A DNA stretch of 64,000 bases from Mansonella perstans (taxonomy: Eukaryota > Nematoda > Chromadorea > Rhabditida > Onchocercidae): NCBI GenBank assembly GCA_037074765.1, contig JBAMDO010000178.1, positions 1-64,000 on the forward strand, read 5' to 3'. The notes beneath the pieces were generated by a model. The model searched no databases, was not told the DNA's origin, and saw only the letters and a list, made by a program, of their open reading frames with translations. Of the stretch, positions 48,893 to 60,030 are shown in pieces (the stretch's first letter is position 1; each line of letters starts with the position of its first letter). The position numbers and the translations under genes were made by a program.

Positions 48893-51800
48893 ATGACAAG
48901 TTCTACGAAAAATGGTATGTTTTGAAACATGTAATTTTATAAAATATAAAATATAAAAATATATAAGAAAATACATGAAAATATAAAATATTTGGTACTG
49001 AGAAGCAACTTTCTTTTTTTTTATAGTCTTTTTAGTTGCTTAATGAACAGATGGTATATGTTTTCTTCTCTGCATTTAAAATTCAATAGTTCAGTTCTGA
49101 ATTATGATTCGACTATTGTTCTCATGTCCTATTTTTCTTTAATTCCTAGTTAATATTTAAATAACTCAAGATGAGAGTATAAGTCACATTGCGGACTTAT
49201 TTGCTATATCTCATCTCGGTAGCACAAATTTTATATGGTAAGGCAGGAAAAAATAGGAAAAACGCAAAAAAAAATAAAGGAAGTAGAACTTATTCGTTAC
49301 AGAAGATTTAGCTGCCCTTAAGACATTTGGCAGTTAAGGGTTTTCTTGGAACAAAATGAAGAAACATTTCAATAGCTATTTTTATGAAAAAAAGGGAGAG
49401 AAAAATCATATCGTTTAGAAAATTTAGCTGAAAATTAGAAAATCAATTTAAGCGATGGATTTTTTCAATTTTTTGATCGCTTCAAGCATTCACAGCCTAG
49501 GTTTGTCTTGGTTCAAGTATTCTTCATCTGCACGCACCTTTATTTTTTATAACTTATGTTTCGATTCAATTTAAATTTTCTTTTTTTTCGAAATTAACTG
49601 GTATGAATTGAAGGCAATATTTTAGAAATTATTGTACTGGATGATGATGATGATTTTAAACCACCACAAATACTGCAAAATCAGACTGGCAAATGGGATT
49701 TTTTAATGCAAGCTTCTCGGAAAAAATTCAATAACAGCATTAATAAATCATCAGGAAAACGGGAAACAAATTCAGCAACCTTACCAAGTAATATTTTGCT
49801 TTTATTTTTTTGTTTTGGCGATGTTCTTGTATCAACCATGTTGCAGTTTGGCTTTTCCTGTATTTAGTGAGTAAAAAGGACTTTTTAGGTCGATCTCGTA
49901 AACTACCGGTTGTGATTGTTTCTGAACATGATAAGAGGTCAGAGGATCAGAATTGTCCAGGAGCGTCAACTTCAGAACATTTATCTACTACAGAGATTAA
50001 GGAAAAAGCGGATTATCTTTTGAGTGCCATTTTCAAACACAAGAAATATAAAACAATTGTACAGAAGCAAGCTATTTATACTATAGCGAGAAGTGAGTGC
50101 ATTTTTTTGCTTTAGCATGAATGATCTCTCTCTATTAAAGGTTAAAGAAAAAGCGAATCATCTCTCCTCTCTATTAATTGATAGGTTGTTTTATGAAAAG
50201 TGCTATGATATTTTATTACGCCAAGGTTTACAATTCTATGACATTGTGAAGATATTTTTTTTTCGACCACGATAGATACTTTTGTTTTACTTTTATTGGA
50301 ATTAAATGTTATCGGTATTTTAGTTCGAAGTTTAAATTCCTACAATGCTTCGTAATTTATTTCTATCATATAATTAGTGAGATTCATGCGGCAATAAGAT
50401 TTTGGTTTTCGTAGTGATTTTTCGGTTTGTTATGTTTACTTTCATATATATATATATATACGTATATGTGACAACAAAATCGATTTTTAAGGAAAATCTG
50501 ATATTTTCATATCACTACCAACTGGTGCTGGGAAGTCGTTGTGTTATCAGGTATAATTATTTGTCGCATTATTATTTTAACTATTTCGTTTTGCAATCCA
50601 ATTAGTAATTTAAATTATAGAAATTAAATGTTTGTAATATGAAATAGTAAATCTAAAAGAAAACTATTAATTTTCAGTTGCCCGCGCTAATGTATCATCC
50701 GGGTGTGACGATTGTGTTTTCACCATTGATAGCATTGATTCAAGATCAAGTAATTGCTTGTAAAGCTCGTGGAATCAAATGTGATTCACTGAATTCAAAA
50801 ACTAATGCTGAAGATCGAAAACGAATTGTTGATGTGAGTATTTTATGCTTTTGAGATTACCTCAACTCGACTACTGAGGAATGTGAATTTTGAGCTACGA
50901 TATGCTAATAAAAGTGGTTCTTGTTTGCGTTTTTTAATTGGAATTTGGGAAAATCAAAACTTAGAAATTTCAGGATTTGCGAGCAGCAAAACCAGAAACA
51001 CAGCTGTTGTACCTTACTCCAGAATCTGCGGCTACTCCGAATATTCAGCGAATGATTACAAGCTTATTCAAAAGAAACTTGCTGAATTATTTTGTTGTTG
51101 ATGAAGCACATTGTGTATCACAGTGGGGTCACGATTTCCGTCCTCATTATTTGAAACTTGGAAACTTGCGACAGCTGGCGCCCGAGGTAACAGTTCTGTT
51201 TTTGAAAATGTTTTTTAGTTAAGAAGTGCATAGATTTTATTCCTGAATCTTTTCGAGAGAACATTGAAATTTAGACAAGGTAAAATGTTATGAAATTTAG
51301 AACATTCTAGGTTTGTTGGATCGCATTAACAGCTACGGCTAACAAAAATGCTCAAGATGATATTATGAAGCAGCTGGGACTAAACAATGTGAAAATATTT
51401 AAAGCATCAACATTCCGCAACAATTTGTTTTACGACGTTATTATGAAGGATCTAATATCTTGTGCACCTGAGGTTCTTTTTTTATCTTCTTCTATGCAGT
51501 GATTTGATACAAGTATATATCTGAAGCGATATGATTACAGAAACGACTGATCATGATTGTTGATTATTTGATAGTATCTTAGCAGTAGATTTGGCTGCCC
51601 TCATTGATAAATTATTTCTTCCTACTTTTGTTGAACTTAGAAATCCGAAATATTGATACTCGAGTAGTTTTCAGAGACATTTGGCTCTCTTCATGATGAA
51701 AGCATTGGGAAATATTCAGAAACCCACGTCTACTGTCAAGTCTTCCCCTGAACTGGTTGATGTTCTTGATAATTCAATGCTTAAGCCAACAGAAGACAAA

Positions 51801-54800
51801 CATTTTTCAAAATCCACAGAGAAGGGCAAAAAATTAGTTGCAAGTTTTTACTTTTATTATTTGAAGGATTTTCGTATCTTATTTAACGAACTCTTCAAAC
51901 TTTGTTTCATATGAGACTTCTGCGGCAAGTTACTTGATATTTTGAGACAACTGAAAGTCTTCAAAAAGTAAAGATATATGTATCTGTTTAGTTTACGGGC
52001 AGTGGTATTGTATACTGTCGTACACGCGAGGAATGCGAGCGAATGGCAACTCGTCTAACGGAAGAAGGTATTCCTGCATATGCTTATCATGCTGGTTTAA
52101 GTAATAAGGTTTGTTTTTTTCAGTAGCTGTAATTTTTAAATTGTTGCATTCTTTGGGTCATGTTTTAAAAATCTAGAATATTTATGCATTGTATTTAAAT
52201 ACTTTAAAATATAATTACAGTCGCATTTGAATGTGTAGAACAGTTTGAAAGCTGAGGCTGTGAATCAGTTTGTTGTTTTAAGCTGCGCGATGAGATCCAG
52301 GATAAGTGGATGAGAAATGTTGTCCCTGTTATTGCAGCTACTATTTCATTTGGGATGGGTATCGACAAAGCAGATGTTAGGTAGCTTTGATATCTTGATC
52401 GGATTTTTGGATCCTTCTTTCTTCACCTTTTTTTCAAATTTAATCTAAAGCAGAAAATTCTTCAACCGTCGAAATTCGTTTTAGAGTAGTTATTCACTGG
52501 ACATGTTCACAGAATCTAGCCGCATATTACCAAGAATCGGGTCGTGCGGGGCGTGATGGTAAACGAAGTTATTGCCGTATTTATTACAGCAGAAATGATC
52601 GGCAACTTCTTAACTTTTTCATTAACCAGCATATTTTTAAAACTAAGGTATAAGTTTTAATTTTTCTTTTTTAAATGCAAGTTATCAAAAATAACAATAA
52701 ACTTTACTACAATGCATTTATGACATTTATGTCATGACTATTATTTTAGGCGAAAAAAATAGATAAGGCGGTAATTGATGAGCAAGTGAAAGCAATACAA
52801 CATGGTTTCGAAAAAATGGTGGAATATTGTGAAAAATCCCAGTACGTTTAGGTTTTAAACTTGGCGCATTTTGGATTTAAATTTAATGTTAATTTTAGAT
52901 ACATTCCTTATCCTGATTTTTAAAACTTGCATATTTTGTATTTACTGTTTTCAGATGCAGACATATTTCATTCGGCCGTTATTTTGGCGATGATGACTTG
53001 CAACCATGCGGAAAGAGTTGTGATTATTGTAGAAATCCAAAGGTTGTGATTACTATTATCTGAAATCTTCAAATAAAGGCTTTGTGTTTGCACTGTTTTC
53101 ATGCATAATTTTTTTTAGGCTTGCGACGAAATATTATCACGCTTTAATGCAGAAGCTTGGAAGGATGTTGGTAATTCACAGTTTCGAAAACGTCGTTTTG
53201 ATGATGGTGAAGACTATTTCTTGTATGAAGGTGGTCGAGCAGGTATCAAGTGGGTTTTAATAACAAACAAGCTTCAAATTCTGCTTATCGTTTGTTGTGT
53301 TTTATATTAGTTTGATTTCAATTTACTTTCACTCTCTTTTTTTAAAGAGATTGGAACGTGGATGAATCTGGCGATGCGACATCGATTGCAGAGAGTAGGG
53401 AAAAGCAGTTTCGAACGGAAATTGTACAACAAGAATTTGCGAAACGTAGAAAGGTTTTGATATATTTCACGTATTTATTTCAAAATGTTTGATTTAAACA
53501 GACTGTTGATAAGTTCATTATTCGGCTTAACTATTCGGTGATTTTTCTCATCAGTTGATTATCCTATGAGATTAAACTTCTTTTCCACTTACATTCCTGG
53601 AATAATTTTTCCCAGTACATTTATAATTTTTCAAGTGCCAACTTCATTTTGCAGACCGCTGCATCAACTTCAGCGACTAATGGTCAGCAAGGTAAGATAC
53701 TGTAACAGTTGCTTGTAACACAGTTTTCTCAGCCTTTTTTCAGTCTTTTTTTGTAGTGTTTATCAATGTGTCATCTCTATTTACGCGTTCAATTTTTTTT
53801 AAGTTTCAGTTCCTACGAATTTATTGATTATCGAGCCAACAGCAAAAAGTATTCCAAGTCTAACAACTAATGTACTTATTCTGGTTTTTTTTAAATTTTA
53901 GTATTTGATTTTTGGTTAATAAAGAGCAAAAGTTATTCTGTTGCTAAAAAAGAGGACATAGAGAGTTTTAGTATGATTTAAATTTAACCATTTTTCAGTT
54001 TCAGTTTGTTTTTTTTTTCTTTTTTTGGTCCTTAATAATTTCTCAAGACTTAGATTAGAAAAATAAGCGATAAAAAAACGATTTAAAATATCCGTGCAAT
54101 AGTATTGTAAATAGCATTCTGCCTTTCTTTGTTCATAGTGATGAATGAATTTTTACATTCTTTGTATTCTATCCTTTTTAGTACACATATTTGCTTTATT
54201 TGTAATTTTTAGCGAAGAGAAACGTTGCGCACAGCAATTTACACAGCTTTGCTTGCAAATTTGTATGGTGAGCAACGTGATGCCGATATCGAAAAGACAT
54301 CTTGCCACATTGAATATGATATTTATAAAAATTCGAAAAGTACTTTCACCTACCAACACAAAATATCGCAAAAAGTAATTTTTGAAAACAAAAAATTATT
54401 TTTTACATTTTGCATAGAACGATTACTTCTCGCTTTGCTCCTCTTATTTTATTACTGTTTTTTTTTTCCTTTCACCTGCTGAATAATAAGATCGATTGTT
54501 TGCGAAATACTTCAGTTTCATTCTCTAATTTTTCGAAAGGGATATTGACGGTAATTGCTCTAAGTAGACAGACAATTAGTTTTATTATTCCAGCTAGTAA
54601 GAAGAAATTGATCTGTTGTTGCAAAAGGTTTGTAATTTGTAATTAACACATTCAGAGAAAGCAATTTCTAATATGGTATATGCAGCAATGTTTTAAATTC
54701 GCAGATGAAAATGTAATGGAAACTTATTTTTAGATAGCTGAAATCAGGAAAATGACGAAGGAAAATAAGAAATATAGTATCATCTGTAATAATGCTGAAA

Positions 54801-54850
54801 CAGAGACGCCGAAAATACCTAATTTTCAGACGGCATCAAGCTTAATTTAA
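48893..54850 (+). CDS. recq5: RECQ5-family ATP-dependent DNA helicase
   Basis: Nineteen exons: 48893-48914, 49626-49787, 49889-50092, 50492-50550, 50678-50833, 50974-51186, 51311-51472, 51675-51836, 51992-52108, 52283-52380, 52485-52647, 52750-52841, 52955-53042, 53119-53249, 53348-53453, 53655-53691, 53804-53871, 54213-54374, 54734-54850; 772 aa. Helicase motifs are complete: Walker [12 protein letters not shown] (about 138), [15 protein letters not shown] with [11 protein letters not shown] (about 244), ALTATA (about 277), [26 protein letters not shown] and [11 protein letters not shown] (about 468). A four-Cys zinc module follows (QCRH..., CGKSCDYC). YEGGR and the helical region [19 protein letters not shown] match the RECQ5-specific part, not BLM or WRN. 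The N-terminus has an acidic [10 protein letters not shown] start. RECQ5 suppresses recombination and R-loop or transcription stress and works 3' to 5'. The human RNA polymerase II and PCNA-binding tail is much shorter here. The exon 8 donor (TTA|GTTGCA) is weak. Confidence 0.94.
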
Positions 54851-55450
54851 TAACCAATGTCGAAAACAGTGTTAACTGGAACTTTTTTAAATTTCCTTTG
54901 TATTGATGTTTTTTTCTGCGATTTCTTTCCTGAATATTTTGAATGCTTTCATAGTTGTCTACTTTTGTTGAAGCTGTGCACTTTCTTTAACATTTGTTTT
55001 GTCTCACAATAAGTGTTGGGAAAATGATTTCAAATAAGAATTTCAATTTTTTTTGTTTTAGTGGTACGAAACTTGAACAGTTTAAAATTTTCTGCTCATT
55101 AGCTTTAGGAATTTTACTTGTGGAAATTTTTTTTTTAGAGTGTAATATGATTTTACAGCGATTACATTCTTTTGATGTGCAACTCGTCGAAACCTTGAGT
55201 ATCGAAACTTAATAGTTACTAGTCTCATATGAATGACAGTATCACGATAGCACTTATCATGTGAAACGTTATCGACAGCATAAAATAGCTTCATTCACAT
55301 GAGGTGGCTATTTTTTTAAACAAGAAAATGATGATGGAGATATGGTGTAATTAGTCGCAGGAAAACATGGAATTTTAATCAGGAATTTTAATCAAGTATA
55401 AGAAATACAATGGTAGTTTTTTAACATACATATAATCACGTTGTAATATA
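54851..55450. other. Convergent intergenic region
   Basis: Shared 3' flank of RECQ5 (+) and the phosphatase gene (-). It holds an ATG-initiated 70-codon minus frame (55294-55082) without splice or homology support. AATAAA-type signals occur nearby. Confidence 0.45.
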
Positions 55451-58400
55451 TCAGGTCACTCGCTTTCTGCTATCTTTAGCATTTTCCGCTTCAGTAGGAA
55501 CAGCAAATATTGGTCGGAATACCGTAAAGTGGCATTTGAACTAGAATATCGAATATTTGTACAATAAACGCCTCAGTTTTAAAAAGTAGTTTTAGTTGCT
55601 TTTTAAAGAACTTTATACATACTAAGCATATCAGAAATAAAAATACAAGTTTAGCAATTTGAATCATATTTGTCTTTATTATTTTCTTTTAGAGAATGAA
55701 TTTTTTGTTATTGTTGTATGAAATGATAGCACGATACTTATTATTTCTTTGACGGGAAGATTTTACAAAACATTAATTAATTCATTAAATAGTCATACAA
55801 ATGACGGTTTCATCAATTTATGCAAAGATGTAAATTTTTTTCTTCGTTTCAATGGAAATATGAAATAGGAAAATGTAAATTAATTTCTATTAAATTTTTT
55901 TTTTGCAGGAAAAATTGTTTTAGTGAACCTTCCGTGAAATGTGTAAGACACATGAGTCATTTTTCATATTTAAATAATTTGGGGCTGAAAATATCGTTAT
56001 TAAACGTCCACCAGCAAAATATTTGTATCCACCTCTGAACATCTGAAAATACCAAACTACGATAATGTCTTTTAGCTATTATAATGACTATCCATTTCAG
56101 TTATGGAAGCATCCAGTGATATAAAAAAAATAATGACTTGACAGATATAAAAATAAGAGATAGTCATCAAGGGAATGCAAGCGTGAATTTTTTTTAATTT
56201 AAAACTTAAAAATCAAAGAAGTGATTTAGGACTTCATGACTATTAGTTTTAAAGCCTAAGAAAATTTTCAAATATTTTCAAATTAGAATTAAATGTCTAA
56301 ATTAAAAAATTTAGAATAAAATTTCAAAGTATAAATCTGAAATTTAAACGGGAATTTGAGTAACTAACATCTGCTGTAAGTTGATGTCCACGAACAATTA
56401 AATCAATATTATGTGTTTCACAAAATTCCTCGATTACTTTACTACTAAACGTAAATGATATACCACGTGTACTCAGTGCCCATCCTGGATAACGATCATC
56501 TGGATCAGACCATAATATATCACACATTAACCCATATGGTGGCACAATACTGGGGCGAGGAAGCTATATTTGTAAAAATTAAAACAGATTTAAGAATTTG
56601 AAATAAAATCATGAAGAAAGAGATTCAAAGTGAAATATCATAAATTTCATTACTTATTACTTAAAAATGTTGCTTAAGTAATCTATATTTACCATGAACT
56701 TTTTATTTTTGATATTATATTAAATACTTTCTACTTTTTTTGTTTTTTATTAAATATTAAGTTTTTTTTTTGCCAAATTTTCACTTGTAAAATAAAACTT
56801 TTTACATTTTCCAGCATTGTAATGTCATTAAGATATGGTGATAGACCACCGTGCATGCATAATACTCGATTGCCAACAATAGCTGATAGAGGCATCATGT
56901 TGAATACCATCATAAATATATGCCATAGCTGATAACAAATAAATTTGATATCAGTTACAGAAATATTCATTAATCTGATATAAATCATTACCAGTTCTCC
57001 TTCATCATTTGGAAATCGAGTAGTGCATTCATCATAAAAACCGTAGATTAATGTTGTATTAGCATCTTCATGATTCCCGCGTAACATATAAAAACGTGTT
57101 GGATATTTAATTTTAAAACACATTAACATTGTTACTGTTTCAATTCCCTAAAATAGTAATAACAATAATATATTATTTAATTAAACTATAATAAAAATAT
57201 GCAACTTTTTTACAATAAATTAATTTATGAATTTGATCTTCTCAACTGATTCATTTTTTTTTTGTCTGGTAATGTACTATTTTGCCTTTTTAAAAATGTT
57301 ATCAGTGATAATGGTAATAACAATAACAATGATGACAATGGTAAATAATTAGTTAAATTAAGTCCAAATATATAAAAATAAATATTAATAGTTATCATTT
57401 AAGAGATTGTCATATTTATTTAAAAAAAAGGAAAAAGTTGATAATGATATTCAATAATTAAATCACTACCTGAGATCCACGATCAACATAATCACCAAGA
57501 AAAAGATATGTTTGTGATAATGGGTTACCGCATGTGTCCAAAATGCAGCGAACATCGCGGAATTGTCCATGAGTATCGGCGCAAATTGTTATTGGAAGCA
57601 TTTCACTGGAAAATTTCCCAATTATTCGCAGCAAATAAACATTTTTTTATAAGACAATAAGAGTGCAAATTAGCGAAGCAATAACACATCGTAGGAATGA
57701 AACAATTATATAAATTAGATAAAATTTCATTTTTTTATTAAGAAAAAAAAGGAAACACATTGACACAGTACATTCCGATACGTAATAATGATTTCTGTTC
57801 TGAGAACGAATGCATAGCAAGATCACATAATTGTCGAAGCTCATCAAATTTCAAATCTACAGCACAAATTGGCGCTGGCTCTAATGTTCCTCTATAATTA
57901 TTGTCTAATTAATTGGAAGAAGTCAATTAGCAATCGCCATCATTTAGCAGAATAAAATGAAAATGTATCAAAAAATTTCTTGCCAAAGTGATCAATATTT
58001 GCAAACATTAAGGAATTTCTAAAATTATTTGCAAGAATCCTTTGCTTACTTCACTTCAAATGTTTTCGCAAAAAATCCTTAAATTTATCTGCCATTAAAA
58101 AAATGTTTTTGAGTTAGTTTGGACACTTTTTTTGCTTTTCAACTGATAATGAAGAATTCCTAACTTCTTTCCCGCATTTTTGACATCCTTAATATTGTTG
58201 ACATTTGTATCAGTTTGCAGTTGAGCATGCATAAATCTGTCCAGCAAATCGTTCACCAAAGGATGGTTGAAAATTACGGCAGGTATTTCAGTTGAATCTT
58301 CCTCCTCACTACTACTTTCTTCCGAACTCACTGATTCGCTGCTTTTTGCCGAAACTAATTCAATATCTGATTCCTCATCTATTTCCGAATCTTTTGAATG

Positions 58401-58490
58401 GTGACTTTTTGATGAAGATTGAGTGGATGTTTGTTGTCTCTTTGGTCGTACTTCGTTGTGATTCGTTTGCGATATCTTAATTAAATACAT
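55451..58490 (-). CDS. PP1-like serine/threonine protein phosphatase with acidic N-terminal extension
   Basis: Exons (minus strand): 58490-58165 (or -58144), 57891-57772, 57605-57470, 57147-56992, 56928-56806, 56563-56369, 56042-55929, 55540-55451; 419 or 426 aa. The first about 110 residues are Ser/Glu/Asp/Lys-rich and probably disordered. The PPP core follows: ICADTHGQ (usual GDxHG, first Gly changed but Asp and His kept), [40 protein letters not shown] and TIFSAPNY. All metal ligands and the catalytic His and Arg are therefore present. The usual Cys after NY is Leu (NYLNMKND), removing the PP1 residue attacked by microcystin-type toxins. The last exon, beginning [10 protein letters not shown], is the C-terminal strand. 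It probably belongs to the divergent PP1-like phosphatases that are many in nematodes and often sperm-enriched; expression is not visible here. The end of exon 1 is ambiguous (two donors keep phase). Confidence 0.88.
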
Positions 58491-58994
58491 TTTATGCGTT
58501 TTTGCATATGCATAATTAGCTGTGAAATAAAGTTTTGCTTAATTATGCTCTGTCACCGCATCAAGCATCAAATAGTTCTATCATTATCCTAATCTAATTC
58601 TAGCATTATTGTTACATAATTTTTTACATACAAACATTAACTCGTATTTTAAGTTTAAAAATGTTAAAATTTATGAAAATTTGTTTCGTAATTCCTGTTT
58701 AAGATAATTAATATAATATAATATATTGCACGATTTTCATTTTTCAAGAGTTTCCGAATAAAGCTATAATTACTAGCAGATACTTTCTTCAAAAATTGAT
58801 TGAACATTTTAAACTGAAATTTCAATTGACGGAAATTACAATGAGCTGTAGCATTAATGCAATTAAACAAATGCATGTGAAATTTTCTGTTATTTACAAA
58901 GCATTATTCACAGTATCATTACTGTTATCAAGAAGATTGTTTGGTAAAGTAATTAATAAAAATCATTTCCAATAAGATGATAAATTAGAAAAAA

Positions 58995-59015
58995 ATTATT
59001 ATTAATAATAATAAC

Positions 59016-59053
<38 letters not shown>

Positions 59054-59095
59054 TTATGTAATAATAATTAATAATAATAATAATAATAACAATAT
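58995..59095. repeat. (AAT)n microsatellite
   Basis: Long TAATAATAATAATAATAATA runs with AAC and AAT interruptions. Confidence 0.9.
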
Positions 59096-59468
59096 GTAAT
59101 AACCTGTAATTGATGGCTCATCCGAAGATTTTGTATTCTTTCGCTTCTAATATCAATCAAGAAATGATAATTATAGCAAGAATAATAATAATAATAACGA
59201 TAGTGATAATAATAACAGAGATAAAAATAGTAAAGATAATGATATGTATATGACTGTAATATAAATCTGCCCGGAATGAGATGTCGCAATTTACGCCTTC
59301 CTATTCGTAGCAATTAATTATAAACAAACAAGTGGCCTATTCTTTCCTTTTTGCTTCTTTTATATGCTTCCTTTTATGCAAAAAAAACTCAAATCTTTTT
59401 CTTTTCATTTAGTTGAATGTAAATTTAAAAATTTTCGATTATTTAAAAATTTTCGCAATAAATATTTC

Positions 59469-59917
59469 ACGTATGCAGTCATTTTGTATGTTATATTTTC
59501 GAATGTAAAAAGTTATTTACACGTTATACGTGTATAGTTTATCAGTTTGTCTGCGTTACATGACGTGTTCCTCAAATACTTTTAAATTAATACATTACTA
59601 CAATAGTTCTATAAATAAATACTGAATAGTGGAATTAAACAAACATAAATTTACAGTAATGCATGACGTATCTAACACGTGTATCAGTGAACGCATCGTT
59701 AAGATTTAACAGTGTGGCCGTAAAGGGTGCAATTATTCACGTTTGAATAGTTGCTATTAGTTGTTGTTAGTTTATGTTTGTAATACGTTAACGATACGTT
59801 ACTTCATCCTACAGTCGTATGACACGTTTTGCGCTGATAATTCTTATATTTTCCATTGTGCAGTTTCATTACACGCTTTGGATATTGCATGCTGTACGAC
59901 GTACGTTTGATAGACGT
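59469..59917. promoter_or_regulatory. ACGT-motif cluster upstream of the XRCC4-like gene
   Basis: Thirteen ACGT tetramers in about 450 bp (59469, 59521, 59528, 59563, 59666, 59677, 59739, 59785, 59796, 59824, 59899, 59903, 59914), against about one expected at this base composition. Several are extended, such as AACACGTGTA, GACGTACGTTT and GATACGTTA. ACGT is the core of many bZIP and E-box sites, so a regulatory role is possible but unproven. Confidence 0.35.
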
Positions 59918-60008
59918 AATTCTTATTTAATAACTTCAGAATGATTTAGTCCATATTTCATGAATTCGACATAACAGTTCGAAAAAATGAAGATTTTAAA
60001 TATCTGGA

Positions 60009-60018
60009 TAAATTTTAG
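60009..60018 (+). promoter_or_regulatory. Candidate trans-splice acceptor for the XRCC4-like gene
   Basis: TAAATTTTAG ends 12 nt before ATG 60031. Confidence 0.45.
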
Positions 60019-60030
60019 AGTACAGTCCTG

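Larger units (their letters stand above)
58491..60018. other. Divergent intergenic region (shared promoter space)
   Basis: It lies between the start of the minus-strand phosphatase and the plus-strand XRCC4-like gene. It holds an (AAT)n microsatellite (58995-59095), degenerate AAT/AAC tracts to about 59215, and a cluster of ACGT motifs (59469-59917). No exon seen. Confidence 0.55.

Noticed and set aside
55082..55294. ATG-initiated 70-codon minus frame between RECQ5 and the phosphatase
   Set aside because: The phosphatase chain ends cleanly at 55451 with its C-terminal strand, so this frame is not needed, and it has no recognised homology or splice context.
59068..59313. Tyr-rich minus-strand frame
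   Set aside because: Translation of the AAT/ATA microsatellite.
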